The position numbers and the translations under genes are program-made. The notes beneath the pieces are model-generated. The model saw only the letters and a program-made list of their open reading frames with translations. It was not told the DNA's origin and ran no database searches. A stretch of DNA of 64,000 nucleotides from Rhea pennata. Its lineage: Eukaryota; Chordata; Aves; Rheiformes; Rheidae. Positions within the stretch are counted from its first letter, which is position 1; every line of letters begins with the position of its first letter. The stretch lies in NCBI RefSeq assembly GCF_028389875.1, contig NC_084665.1:119740602-119804601 (forward strand), read 5' to 3'. Positions 10,610-24,537 of this stretch are shown here, piece by piece.

Positions 10610-12901
10610 CCTTCTCCTTCCCCGGTGGTGACAGCCAAACCCAGTATCCCGCCTTTTTTATCTACTGAATCTTCTGTTTCCTTTATTTCTTACAGTTTGC
10701 CGCATATATTTTTCTCTTATCTATTCTCAGTTCCTAAACACTTGCCAGCCTGCCCAGTGCATGGAGAAGGAGATCACTTTCCACAGCAAAATTCAGACAA
10801 TATCATGGTATTGTTAACTGCGGGTTAGAAAAGGGGTGCTTAGTGGATGGGTGCATATGCTCATGTGTGAAACTATGGACAAATGTATTTGGGATCTCCT
10901 ATTGTGTCATCTAGCTGGGTTAAACCCCTTGAAGGTTAACCACAGAGACTGCTGGAGCAGAAGTCCAAAATCTGCTCTACAAGAGATAGCTGGAGGTTGT
11001 TGTAGGAGACAGTGGGGTCAGAGCTAGCGTAGTGCCATTTTTCACCTGAAGTGACAGAAATCTCTAATTTGCATTCACTTTTGAAACATTCCCTTTGCAT
11101 CCAAATCAGGTAGATGGTTTCAAAATTGTCATCTATTATTTGGAAAGATAGTAAATCTTGAAAATTGCTCTTTTCCTATAAATATTACATCAGAAAAATT
11201 ATGTATCTCTTAAAAAGGAAATCTGTTTGAATTTCATTTAAGGAGTAGAACCTAGGTCTTCTTGTTCTACCTCTGTTCTTTATCCACCCCCAAATACGGC
11301 AAGAAATAGAAAGGTCATTGCAGAGTACATTTTAGCATCTTTCATAGTATTACACATTGACTGAGAGTTTAAATATGGAAAGTATTACAGTACTATGCTG
11401 TGTTACATGATTAGAAGCACATTTTGCTGGAGATATGATCTGTGTTACCAACAAAATAAGTATGTATAGGATCTGGTTTAACTTAGTTATCCTTTTGTCC
11501 TTTTTTTCTGCTTATTGTTATGTAACAGTTGTGATGGTGAAATGCGTAATGACTGTTCCGGACAGTATGATAGAGCATCATATGGCATTTATATTGGAGG
11601 GTAAAGTATATAAACATATGAAAGTCATTTAAAGATACAATTAAACTTCTAAACAAAGAACTTCATAAATATTTCATTTGAAAACTCAGCATCAACCCAC
11701 TACCTGAGGGCTAAGGGGACTTTTTTTTAATACATCATAATAAAGATTTAATAAAAATGCTGTTGTTAGAGGTGCAAGTGTGTTAACTCTCTCTGACAGA
11801 GGGCTATTAAAATGTATCCTTCAGTCAGTTTCTTCTTGCATTTTATTTAAACCAGCAAGGCCCTGTGAGCATACTGCCTAGGATTATGGTAAACAATAGA
11901 AGCAATATTTACAAGTTGTATTGCATTTTACGTAGCTATATAACCCTTTAATTTAGATAACTCTTACTTCATCCTTGGGATTTTCTGCTAGTTGATTCAA
12001 AATCTGAACTCGCTCGTTATTCTGTGATCAGTTTTACTCAAGCCAATTCTTCACTGCGGTCAGTGCAACAGAACAGAGTCTGTGTTTTTTTTTTCAGTGA
12101 AGGACTAACGTCTGATTGTCTATTTTTCATGACTAAATCCCCCTTTCCAAAGATATAGTATATTTGCCATCACATGAAGACTTTAAATCCAGTATGAATA
12201 TGATCCCGAATGATGTTCTGTAGTAAATAAAAAATTATGTGAGTAATGTAGGAATTACTATTGAACATTTACAGTGTTACACAAGTCAGATTAGGCAGTC
12301 ATAAAATCTGCTTTGTCTTTAAAAAGTAGGAACTATTGAATAAATGTGATTTTTAACTACCTTAGCCACTCCAGAGAGACTGTGATTTTCTTTGAATACC
12401 ACTACCGTATTTCGTTCCAGAACAGTGTTTCATAATAAAGTTGATAAAAAATCAGCAAAAGACATTTTAAAGCTTTGAGCTAAGTCTTGGCCCATGAGAT
12501 TGCAATCCAGAGAAATCAGATATTCTTCAATATTTTGTGTATCAGTAGGATGGGAAAATGAGAGAGACATATAATAAGGAGGCTTCAGCAGATTGTGATA
12601 CAGAGAGAGGAAAGGAAAAGAGATTATCTAGAGATTCACTATATTACATTAAAGCAGCCAGAGGAATGTTAAAGGCTAAACCTGGACTATAGCCATGCTT
12701 TTGTATAGGGAAGCAAGGAAGATTGAGGAAGCTCAAGGATTCTATTATAATGTTTGCTTTTCTTTTTTTCCAACTGAAGCAAATTGAAGCTATGTTTTCT
12801 GTTATTCCATTTTTGGATTGAGGTGAAGAAAGCTCAAGATACTTGCAATGCTAAGATGTTTATTTTTCAGGGTCAGGATGTGATATTTCATATTTTTACA
12901 T

Positions 12902-12902
<1 letters not shown>

Positions 12903-12939
<37 letters not shown>
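12903..12939 (+). repeat. (T)37 homopolymer
   Basis: Thirty-seven consecutive Ts. No recognisable retrotransposed body lies next to it on the minus strand, so it is scored as a simple repeat. Confidence 0.95.
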
Positions 12940-13635
12940 CCTTTTCATTTCATTGGGGCACTTTTTAATAGGACTGTTTTAATATTTTTTACACACATAC
13001 TGTTATGTTATGTTTAAAGGTTTTATAGGTGATAGAACTGCCTATTATTAAAATTACCTAATGCTTCCTATTATGAAACCTTGATTTCATCTGCTTATAA
13101 TAGTGCCAAACTGTAACTGTTTTGACTGAAGTTTTCCATGCCAAGTAGCTGTCTCAGGCTGTACTTTTCTGGAAAACTCCAGCCAAAATAGTCCAGCCAT
13201 TTCTAGGAATGATGCAGGGAAAAAATATGTATTTTTGCCCATGTCACTAAAGTTCTTGAAATCTTTCCTTTGAAATGTACCAATGTTCCCAAACCTAAGG
13301 ACAGAAAAGTTAAATTTCTCAGTGAGGTAGATAGGCAAGAAAAGATGGTCCTTCAATGTTTTTTGTTTTTTGTGACTTCAATGAAGTTGCAGTTAAAAAC
13401 TCTTTGAGTTTTATGGACAAAACCTCCAAAGTATGCTCAGGCATCTGAATGTTCCTGCATCTTAGTGTCTCCATAGGCACCATCGCTCACAAAGTATCCG
13501 AGGGTGCTCCGCTCACAACAATGGGGAAAAAGATGGACTTTTTAGCTTATATGGACACTAAAATGAGAGCAGGGAACAGATCTTGCATTGTGCTTGTTAT
13601 GACAATTCTGTTTTTCACCACAACCCTTCTTCTAG
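12940..13635. other. Unique DNA
   Basis: Nothing is supported. It forms the left flank of the candidate exon that follows. Confidence 0.5.
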
Positions 13636-13698
13636 CACAAAAAGGTGAAGGAGGAACTGCATGCTCGAATGCAGCGGAGAAAAAAGCTGAGTCTATTG
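13636..13698 (+). other. Candidate 63-nt coding exon
   Basis: A pyrimidine-rich stretch ending in TTCTTCTAG is followed by 63 nt and then a donor-like GTAAGA. One frame is open across exactly 21 codons with a charged, helix-like content (KKVKEELHARMQRRKKL within it); a second frame is also open, and the third stops at once. No polypeptide I recognise matches, and no partner exon was found nearby. The upstream part of the overlapping longer open frame is simply the pyrimidine tract translated. It could be a cassette exon of a surrounding gene or a chance match. Confidence 0.3.
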
Positions 13699-14154
13699 GT
13701 AAGAACTGTCCTGAAATGATCTATCTAGGAAAATAAGGAATCAGGAGACAAGGGGAGAGCTGAAGGAAACAGAGAGGAAACAGAATAGAGGAAATTGAGA
13801 TTATCTGGGAAAAGAGTCCAGGACTAAGAATAATAGGGAAAAATGTAAGTGGGAAGTGAGACGTTATTAAGACTGAAAATGCAGGGCTTCAAAGAGAAGG
13901 AAATTTCATTCATAAGATTTGCCTATGTATCATGACACAATTTTTAAGTACATATCCATATAGTTCTTTCTTCTGGAGGTCTCTGTCCCACCCAGAAGAT
14001 AGAGATTATCTCCCTGGGATTTGTATTACAGGAAAGTTTGCTGCAAAAGTGGGAAGGAATGTAAAGTTGAAGCAGGAGATATCAGTGAGAATGAGATGGC
14101 TTCATAAAGAAGATGTGAATGCTCATCTAGACAATTGAATTCTCTTCCCATTTC
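13699..14154. other. Unique DNA
   Basis: Purine-rich stretches are present; no feature is supported. Confidence 0.5.
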
Positions 14155-14500
14155 AGCCTCAGATATGTGATTCTGGGAAAGTAACTTAAAACAAACTTTT
14201 CATAGATTGCTGCTAATAGAATATGCATCATTTTCTTGGTGCCCAGTCTGAGACTGTGGAAGCAAATTTGAAGAAATGCTGAAGACTCCCAGCTGCAACT
14301 TAAGTCAATGGGAGCTGTAAATCAAACCCAAGGCATTTCAGACTGGATCCTCAAAATTCATGGATATTGTTAACCTTAATCTCTCTGTGCTTCACTTCCG
14401 TACTTTAGGATGATCATAAAACCCATCATCTCACAAGGGTATTGTGGACATAATTAATATTTGTAAAGCTTTCAAAACTGTACTGATGAGCATCATAAAA
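14155..14500 (+). repeat. Ancient amniote SINE/LINE remnant (MIR/L2-like end)
   Basis: Several phrases follow in the order seen in old amniote repeats: GTGATTCTGGGAAAGTAACTTA, GGTGCCCAGTCTGAGAC, AAGTCAATGGGAGCTG, then CTCTCTGTGCTTCACTTCC, TCACAAGGGTATTGTGGACA and TTTGTAAAGCTTTCA. The last three mirror the CCTCTGTGCCTCAGTTTCC, CACAGGGTTGTTGTGAGGA and TGTAAAGCGCTTTGA blocks of MIR/L2-type 3' ends. Divergence is high and the exact family cannot be settled by eye. Confidence 0.5.
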
Positions 14501-17500
14501 GAAAACTCATGGGGAAGTTAAATGTCTTTACAGAAGGCTTTGACAAGCGTGCAACAAAGATGGCATAGGGCCATGCATTGAGCAATGGGACCATGCACTG
14601 AACAATGAACTAAATATTGAACAGCTGTTCATTAAGTAAGCACCATCTAATCTGGGCACTGAAGGAGTCTGCAGTGCTATGGAAAAATAGTTTGTGATCA
14701 TATAATTAAAGACTATATCAAAATGTATACATCTAAGATAAACGATTTGAGGTTACATGGGCAAGCTCATTTCTGGCATGCTCTCAGTTTTGAATCTGTG
14801 ACTTAAAAATGTTCTTTTCACATTGTTTTTTATATATGCATATTCAATAAAAATATACACTCACCTGCTCATAAATACAGTACGCAATAAAGTTGAAAAG
14901 ATGGGGGAAATAGAAAGCTAGGGAAAAATGGAAGTTATTCTGAAAATGAGTGTCTATGCATAAAGAGGAAGGATAAAGTAGATACACAAAAGTGGAGAAC
15001 ATGAGATGACACTCTCTTCAGGGTCCTGAAGAAAAATGTGGAAATATTTCAATTCTGTGTCATACTAAGGTTTGACATTTCTGGTTGAGAAGTGCATTTA
15101 GAGTAATGCACTCTGAAATGAACTATGAAAATGAGACATAGAATTCCATTCATTTCATTAACTGTCGAACCTTTCAGGAAATGTTGAAAAAGTTAGTTTT
15201 CCACATCCATAACAGGTTATCATGTGTTTCAGTGAAGACTAGTTAATTTCTTAACCAATATTGCTTTTTCAGGAGCTTAACAAAAAAGTAAATACAAATT
15301 CACAGTTACACACTTATTTGTATACTTTCATCTCATTCTGCAGTTTATATCATGTTTAAGTGACTCTACCCTGTTAGAAGTGTCTTAGATTTTACAGTTA
15401 AAAGTTGTAAATATTTTGTCCTTACCTTTTACTAGGAAACAAGTGGAGTTAAAATAATAACAAGGAAAAACGTCTTAAAATACATTGCGTAGGAATTGGG
15501 GGTGTCATCCTTCCCGGGTGTCACTGAGGGACCATGAGAAGACCATGTTGAACATATCCTGGGCTGTCAAAGAATCATATTTTGTAGTCAGAGAACTATG
15601 CTCATTTGTGATCTTTTAATATCTTCAAATATACATTTGTATCTTTTTCTTTTGATCACACGCTGTTTTGCAGATCTGTTGTGAATGATCACTGAGCAAT
15701 TTCTGACCATAGTCATCTCACAGTTACTTTATGCTCTCTGTCTTTTGAGGTCATTTACTTATCATCTCCTGTCTAAGACTGAGATTTTGTTCCAGTTATC
15801 GTGGTTTACATGATTTTATCATATTCATTTTGGCAAAGTTGGATCTTTTATCTAGTATAGCGATAGTATATAGAAAACTTAATCCAGATTGAATTTGTCT
15901 CAATAATTTAACGACTAAACTAAATGTTGCCCCAAATCCTTCTGAAAAGTTAAGGACCAAAAGCACAAAGAAGAGTAACATAAAATGAGAGAGAAATAGG
16001 TTGCAGTTGTTATTTATATATACTGATATTCAGTACCCATATTCCTATTATGTTGTTAAGATTTGATATTTCAAGAATGCATTCTAAGTAAAAGTTGTGC
16101 TGAAGATATTAAAATATTTTCTTTACCTGTCTATTTAATTTTAACAGAGGCAGGGATGATCATAATGAGTTTGAGGATGTCCAGATCAGAACCACAGCTT
16201 CTTTAGTATAAGCTTTTGACTGGACATTGTTGGACCTTTATCCTGGGATTTTATTATTTCTATAACATATCTTTTTCATATAATTACTTGTGCTTCTATA
16301 AAAAACTAGCTTTGCCTATTTGGAATGATGAATTATAACCATGATTTTTATGCTACAGTTAAAAAAAATGAGAAGAAAAAGCTTTTTAAAGACTAATATT
16401 GTACTCTGCAACATAGGGCACTATATTAAATACATTGAATTTTCCTTAAATACACAAAATACAGCTTCATCGTTAAACTCTGTTTGAAGTTTTCCTTAGT
16501 TAACTTACATTATCTCAGTGGGCAATCATTCCCTGGAACATTTTGAAACAAATGGTAATTTCAGTTCTAACTAGCACAGGGTCTTTCTGAAAGCAGTCTT
16601 CACCAATCATCATGCCATGTTCAGGCCTATAATTTTAATAACCTCATCAAGCTAGAGAAGAGAAATGCACAAATCATGGGAATAACAGTATATTCTGTCT
16701 ATGTGCCTGAGCGCTAGCAAAATTGTTTTCGTAATATATAACCCATAAAAAAAGAGAAACTACAGAAACAAATAAAAGAAGATTAATGAACACATGTGCA
16801 ATGTGAGAACACTAAGGTAAATGCAGTACAAAAGACCCATACTGCTTCAGGATTTTAATTAGGCAATTATCCGTAACATGTTTCTTATGAATTTCTTGAA
16901 ATTTTAATTGCAACTTAAGAATATTGGAACTACATGGATTCAAAACAGAATTTAAAGATAAATAAGAACAGTACAAAGTAAAATAAAGAATTTTTTTTTG
17001 TCCATATCATATCTTTTAGTAAATCAATTCCTTAAAGCAGCAGAGCTCAAAGGCATATTTATTCTATTTCTATAGAATTCTAAAGTAATAATTTTGATAT
17101 CAAGATGAAACTTGAAACTGTCTTCTTCCATCCAAATTTTATTCAATTTGCCAGCAGAGTTTTTAATGTATTTAGATTTTATGGGACCATCAATGATCTA
17201 ATAAATAGTTCAGTCAAAAGGAAATCTCATAACTGAATATTAGAAACTTAAACTACTTAAATAATTTCAAATATACATTCTTTGATGAAAACAAGACTTC
17301 ATCGTAGATTTCTTTGTGTAAACACAAGAGCCAACAGTCATTCTAAGGTCTTGCCTCTCCATGCTCAGCGTAGTTATTTGTTATTAATTATTGTTTTGTA
17401 GCTGATCAGTGATAATTTAGTTAAAGATCTTTGGTGAATACAATTCTAGAATAAATTAATCTTAGAAATTACTTGAGAATAAAATCACTGTGTTTCAAGA

Positions 17501-20500
17501 ACAGAAAATATATAGGTAGAATTACTATGGAGTTATTATAGTAACATATACCTCAGTTTTCCCAGGTAAACAAGTCCATATTATGTTATTCCTGCTTAAA
17601 AATTATTTTCAATTATGATTTTTGTTTTGTTTTGCTTTTTTTAAACTCACTGCTAGGTATAACTGCCAGCAATTCATTACCCTAATCTTAGTTTGACATA
17701 ACTTTCTATTATTTGATCCAATTTTAAACAACTGGAAACACATTAGTTTATAAATCATTCCCTTATTAACTGAATAAGGGAATTTTTCTTCTTTTTATTT
17801 TGAGCTGCTACAACAGGACTCAAAGATATGGGGAGAGAGGGAGATTCAGTAGCACATTTATGTGATATAATTTGTACATGTCTTTGAATGCAAATACAGT
17901 TTATAGTTACAAAAATACTATGTAAAGTCAGTGTAACACATTTTCTTCACTCATTTTTCTCCAGTTGTTCAATTTATTAAATTAATATGTTACTGTAGTT
18001 TCTAAATAGCATCTACCTTAAAATAAGCAAGTTAACCCTTCATAGAATGAAGGTAGTCAAACTCTACCCAAGTCACTGGAGAGCCTTCTGCATAATATGG
18101 TAGTACTTAGGGAACCCCCTCAGGAGTAAGGGATTTGTTTTTGAGACTGAAGAAATTTGAAACTGGTCTGCAGTGTAGTTATGAATGCAGATCTCTTAAA
18201 AATGGAAGAGGCAAAAGGTACTGTTATTTTCATATAGGATGCGAGTAGAATGTGGAGCACAGAAGACATCTGATCTCTGGACTGCTTCCGTTTTTTATCC
18301 AGAGATGACCAGAAGAACAGGGTCTGAGATGCCAGATGTGCCTCTTCCAAGGGGAGAGACAATCTTCTCCTCTGCTCTTCTGACCTTGTGACTTTGCACT
18401 TCTGCCTGTACCTTGACTCGGCTCCAGGAAGAGGCATGGAAAATTCTCAACAATCTACTCAATGGAGAGTTCTCTAGAAAGATAGGAGATGCCCCCTCAA
18501 GTTAAAAATAGGAGCAAGTTTTCTGTGCAAGAGGTAATTATGTGTGTGGAGAACAGGATGTAAAGGCTGGGGGAGAGCACCACTGCCACTTTAGTGTGTT
18601 CAGGGCCCTAATACCAAATGCTTAAAACTGAGTCACAAAGTCCAAAATCTTTGCTTCATCCCAAGAGGCATTTTCAGCACCCAGCCACTTGATTTCTTTT
18701 CCTGACTTGTCCTAGAACATTTTCATAGACTTGTAGAAGTCATCAAATGTTTCCAATCTAGGGGGTCTACTTGTCATCTTCCCTTTGAAAAACTGGGGAG
18801 AACAGATCAGAATGAAATATATGCTTTGCCCTCAGTAGCATAAACTGAATGTATCTGTAGGTGCTATGGTTTTGTCAAAAAGATTTCCTCTTTGGTCTCA
18901 CAAAAGGAATTCAGGTCATCTAATTATAGACACCAAGCTCTGTGAAATTTTATGTAATAAGTTCAATGTTCAGCTAAGTCAAGTCATGTGTCTGGGCAAG
19001 CCTAAGTCCCTAGAAGAGGTGGAATTAGGAATACATTCTGAAGCAATGATTCGATGACCAATGGAAATGTTGCACCATGGGCTGGCACAGTGGACTAGGA
19101 TGCTGGGAGAATCTGTGATGTTCATATTGACCGGTGGGAACAGCTGCTGACTGCTGGGTAATACAGATCTCAGAAGAGCAACAGTAAAGGAATTTATACT
19201 ATTTGATTTCAAGCCTACTGAAAATCTGAAGCTAAAAGCCTTCCAGAGATGTTCAGTGGCCAATACCAGAAAACTTTGGTGCTTGCTGTCCAAATGATAG
19301 CAAGTAGTATAGATAGATAAGGTTAGGCATCGCAAATCTCCTCTCCCCCAAGTCCCTCTAGACTCCACTGAAGAATTCAGGGCAGAAACTTAGCTTAGGT
19401 GCTTTTAATCATTCTTTGAAGTAGTCTGGTGACTAGGTCTGGTTTCTTTAAGTTAAGTGATAGAAATGCTGGCTAATTTGAAACATTTCATACCTTATAT
19501 GATTTGGGCTACTGTACTCTTGTGTTCAAAATATTAATGGAGGACGTTTCTGAAGAACTTCTAAATACTCAAAGTTTCTACTCCTAGATACTAGAGTACT
19601 ACTCTAAGTATCTTCTTTTGGAGTTTCTTGCTTTGCCATTCCCCTCTTTAACTGCTTTGTGGAGATCCCATTAGGTGTTTCTTTTTAGAGCAGTGTTTCT
19701 TAATATCCCCATGTGCCTTCTGAGGTTAAAATTTTTTATGCCAGTAACTTTTATTTCTTCACAAAAAATCCAGTTTGAAGCTCTGTGGAATTTAGGGAGA
19801 GTCCTTCCATGCAGTTTGAGTTGTATTTAATTGTTTTCCTCATAAATCACATACTCTGTTTTGATGCAAAACACAGCGACAGAAGAGAAGCTGACGTTTT
19901 ATGTAACTGGCATGTCATTTATAAGTTCTCCATTAGACAAAACATTTGTTTAGATACTCTGTTATTCATTTATTTTCATGTCAACACCAAAACCAACTGC
20001 AGAAGTGAACAGAGATGAATAATAAGACAAACTGTTTTAGTATCAATGTACTCTGCCTAAGACAATATACTGTGCAACTGGTGAAGAATGCTTATTTCCT
20101 TCCCAAAACCTCCGCTGAGAACCAGCTCTTATAAACAACCTCTTACTCCTTTGTCTTAAGGGACTATTTTCAACTATCCCTAAGACAAAATTTCAGCTGA
20201 TATTTCACTTTAAAAATGTTAGGGTAAATTGGTAAATAATATCTATCAATTATGATTGTATTCTCTGCTGTTGTATGATCTTTACAGTGTCTGTCTACTG
20301 TTTTGGAAACGCTTTTCTCTATGTAGTAAATAAAAAAGACAGCATACAGGAAATAAGGGATAATGGCTTAATTAGCTAATAGAAATAAGGCCTATGAGTT
20401 TTATGTATGAAAATTTCATAGACATAACAAAGCCAATAAGATATGGAAATCTTTATATTATGTATTCCAGCAGTAGCAATGTTTTTCTCCCTAGAAATGA

Positions 20501-22962
20501 TGCAGTAAAATATTTCTTGAAAAAAGATGATAGCCAGGAAGACGTTGAGGTTGCCACCAAAACATACATACTCCCGTGCTGCCTTGGGAGAAAAAGGCAG
20601 CCAGAAATAGTGTGCATGACTGTTCATAGCAGAAGTAGCCCACTCCCAAGTGCCATCTTGCTTGTCAACGAGGAGCTCCCAGGGACTTCTGCGTGCACTT
20701 ATATTGGGTAACGTACATGCCGTAAGTCTGCTGGTTCCAAGACCAGCAAGACTGCAGGATCTCAGTATGTGGTAAGACATCCATGGTTCAATGATTCACA
20801 GATACCTTTGCTGCTTTCTGGGCTCTCTGGACCTATACGCATATAAACACTTAACATGTGAAATAAATGTTCCTGTATGATAAGGCATACGTCTCTCCCA
20901 ATGTTGCTGGAAGAAGACATGTGACTTACCCAGGCAGAATGGTTGGATACCAGTGATCTAGTTTATTTCCTTTCAAAAATGTAAGTTATTTTCTGAAAAA
21001 ATATCTTTGAGTAGATTGAACTGCCCTGTTAAATGTTCTGAGTCTTGAAGCTTCCTATAATTTCTCTTGTAAATTATTCCATGTTTAAATAAGGTCTCTT
21101 AGTTAATTTTGCCTGAATTCCTACTCTCTTACTGCCATCCTACTCCTCCATTCGAACTATTTATATCATCCTAAATAATTCTATTACAACTTCAGTGCTT
21201 AGGACTTTCAAATATTTATATAATGTTATTATGTCTTCTCTGCTAAGTGCTGTACCTTTTGACATTCACATATTCATTTTAAATCAACTACTACAAAAGC
21301 TTGCCCTATTTACTTACATTCCTATGAACTCTCTTCAATTTTTTCAGTAAATTCCAATGACCAAGGTAGCTAAGACCTGGAAAACTCCATGAGATAAAAG
21401 AAAAAAATAAAATTCCTTTTGGTACACATATAATTTGTAAATTTGCATTAAATTTCCATTCCATTATCATATCAAAGTCTATGAAGCATTACTACATGCT
21501 AGATCTCCCTCAATCTGAACTAAATATCTCTGCCTTACACTGAATTTGTATTTTAACATGATTATCCTTTGAAAAGTACCTTTGTGTTAATTACTTACAT
21601 TCAGATGAGCTTTAAATAATAGTATTTAATATAATGCTTAGAAAATTTCAGTAAAATATTTCTTGCTGAAGGCCTGTGATAGCTGTTGAAAAAAGGTACG
21701 CAAATAATGGAAATCTGGTAAAATGTATTTTGGGGAATAGGGAAGTTAAATTGTCTCCTACAAAGAAACAAATAGGATGTTCAAACTTCAAAAAAAGTAA
21801 AAATATGAAAAATTTGTAAAAGAAACACAAAACCCCAAGTATGTAATAGTTTGGTGGTAGGCAGTTCACTTAAAATCTTAGCTTGTGTTTTCTGTAGGCT
21901 CAAAAGTTACATTTACTTCATGACAAGTAGATACCAAAATGCACAATGTTTCACAGATACCCATGATGGCCCAGAAGGAATGAAGGAAAAGAAAAAGATG
22001 GAGAAGGAGGAGGTTGAAAGTATTAAGACAAGTAAATGCAGGTTTATGATGTTATCAAAATATCATTAAGGACGCACACTATCCGGTTTGCACTGAGAGA
22101 GTCTCATTTTTGATCCTGAAGACTGCACTCTTGAGTGGGGAAAATGAGTCTGAGTGTTTTGGTCTGTGAGTTCTGGCCTGATGGTGTTCCTCTGCACGCA
22201 AAGGCTGCAATTGCTACCTCTGTGAAACACTGATAAATGCGCTGCTCTTTCCTCCTCTTATTTTATTTCTTAAAAATTAAGTTGACAGATTCTTCCCAAG
22301 AAAAATCTTTTGCAGCCATCTGACTTCCTCCGGAGTAAAAGAAAAAAAAAATCTTTTGCCAATTTTCCATAAGAACAGTGAAGCCACCCAGACTCGGAAG
22401 TACAATTTTCCTCCACTTGAGTTTTCTTATGATGGCAGAAAGTTGAACAATCCCTTTAGTAACAGGCAGAGAATTTAACTTCCAAATTTTGGCCAGGTGC
22501 AAAACAATCCAATAATAGCTCATTCAGTCTTCTACTGGTTTATCCTGAAATGTTATGTTTATTCTGGTTGGTTTATGAGTCAGGGTAGGGAACGACAGAC
22601 AGAAATCACCAAATTAATCCAACTTTCTCAAGTTCATAGAGGCATGTGAGGATTCTGCTTGACAAAAAATGCTTGACATAAAATGACATATTTAACATAA
22701 AATTTGCTAAAATAATTTAGCAAATAAATTCTAAATTTGTATATATCTGGCAGTCCCTGAAAAAAAAATCAAAAATCAAAGCTCGAGATGAACATTGAGA
22801 AACCTGCTGTGAAGGACACGCCATCAAAAACTTCTCTGACTTAAGTAATTAAAGCATCTTCAAGATTTCTGATATAACTGTGTTCAGCATTTAGCTGAAT
22901 GTTATCTTGGGCCAGATTTTGGGTTGCTATTTAATACAGATTAGTTTTTCTATATATATGTA
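14501..22962. other. 8.4 kb of unique, very AT-rich DNA
   Basis: No CR1, tRNA or coding signal that I can support. The open frames at 18,979-19,368 (-) and 20,376-20,780 (both strands) are the longest, and their translations match nothing I recognise. A large repeat-free block like this may include conserved noncoding elements, which needs comparison to other genomes. Confidence 0.5.
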
Positions 22963-23029
22963 TTTTTTGAAGAAGTATTTATACCTTGATTGTTACTTTT
23001 GAAGAAGTATTTTTAACCTTGATTGTTAA
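22963..23029 (+). repeat. Two-copy tandem duplication, about 33-34 bp unit
   Basis: TTTGAAGAAGTATTT plus ACCTTGATTGTTA occurs twice head to tail with only one or two differences, a local duplication of recent appearance. Confidence 0.85.
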
Positions 23030-24537
23030 AATTCTGTTCTTTTTTGATAATGGTTGATTTCTATAGAGATAGGGATTCCTCCTAAAATCAGTTGGGACTA
23101 TGGGGTTTCAAGGATCATTTCACGGAAGTTCACTACCGGATTGGATTCATATTAGAATATTGCCTTTTGATGTATCAATTAGAGATAGTCAAATGGAGAG
23201 AAGATTCCATGAATAATTTATTTGAATTTACACATGAATCTGTGCTGATCATCTCAAATGATCTACAAATGTGACATGTCAAATAATTCTAATCTATCTG
23301 TAGAACGTAAATAAGAAAGGTGTTTTTCAAATAATAAAGTCAAGATGTACGTGACTTTTATGCCAGGAATAATGCCTTCTCTAATTAAATAAACTCCTTT
23401 TTTGAGGGTTTTTAATGCATATACATATGCATATAGTTTATCCTGCATAGTATAGAAAAGTCAGCAAAGGATGTGAGCTTCTCCAAGTGGAGGGATTTAT
23501 CTACTTTTTAAAGTAGATATGTAATAGATAGGACTTTCTAGATTCCCAGCTACTTCTGGTAGACTGTGGTGGCTATGTCCTTTTATCAAATGTGATCTTT
23601 TTTTCTGATTGTTGAGGACAGGCACATAAGTAATCATAAGGGAACTTAGTATTTGGAATACAATGATAGATTAGTTGTGCCTGAGATAAGGTGGAAATTA
23701 TGAAATGCAGATAACCAATATTTGGAATAACTCAGGTTAGGGTGTGATAGATTCTTAGTATCACCATGAGTCTTTCAGATAGGACTTTCTAAAAATGGTA
23801 GTTTCAGGGCAAACAGAAGTTAAGCAAATTACACACTAGTTATTGTTCAAGCCCTTTGGCCTGCATATTTTAAGAGTCCAGACTACATGATCACAATAGC
23901 TTTTCTCAACTTTCCAGATCTACACAGATACAGGGAAAAAAAAGAAGGTTTCTCAAAAAGAGAAGACCTTGAGTATTATGTATTATATGGATTAAGTAGA
24001 AAAACAATGACTAAAAATCATAAATGCAGTAGAAATAATGAGGACTCTTTAAATAAAATTAGATTTCTAAATTATCTCCTTAAGTTAAAAATGTTAAATT
24101 TTGGCATTGTGAGTATTTTGGGGCATAGTCAGCTATGACATCTACTGCTCTCCTTTTGCAGGTTTTCTTATAACCCTTTTCCTCTTTCCTCATATCAGCT
24201 GTTTTCTATATAGCCAAGAAAAGGGTTGACATTGCCTCAGCAGTAGTTTTAGCATAGTGGTAACTTGTGGCATGAAGTGGTGGCTTTGTGGAAGGGTTTT
24301 CCCCTTTGCCAATAAAATGCCAAGTGATTTCCCACACTATCCATTTGTTTTACAAAAAATGGATTAACTTGTGGTTACATTTGCTTTCCAGAATGTGACT
24401 CACTTTTTAGAGTATGCTGACCCTACTACTGATAGTGCTCTTTTACGGTTTGAACCATAAATTCCCATTTCTTTACTGAAAGTAGTATTGTAGTCTCACT
24501 TGCTAATATAGTGAATTTTATCTGTGTATTAGAATCC
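23030..24537. other. Unique AT-rich DNA
   Basis: Nothing is supported. A short palindromic stretch (ATGCATATACATATGCAT) lies near 23,415. Confidence 0.5.

Larger units (their letters stand above)
8257..12902. other. Unique AT-rich DNA
   Basis: Nothing is supported apart from the T/A inverted run at 10,004-10,025 and the AT-rich tract at 10,541-10,609, which are listed separately. Short open frames here have no recognisable content. Confidence 0.55.

Noticed and set aside
18979..19368. 129-codon minus-strand frame
   Set aside because: No family motif, no splice context, and biased composition; most likely chance.
20376..20780. Long overlapping open frames on both strands
   Set aside because: Not recognised as any protein and lacking exon boundaries.
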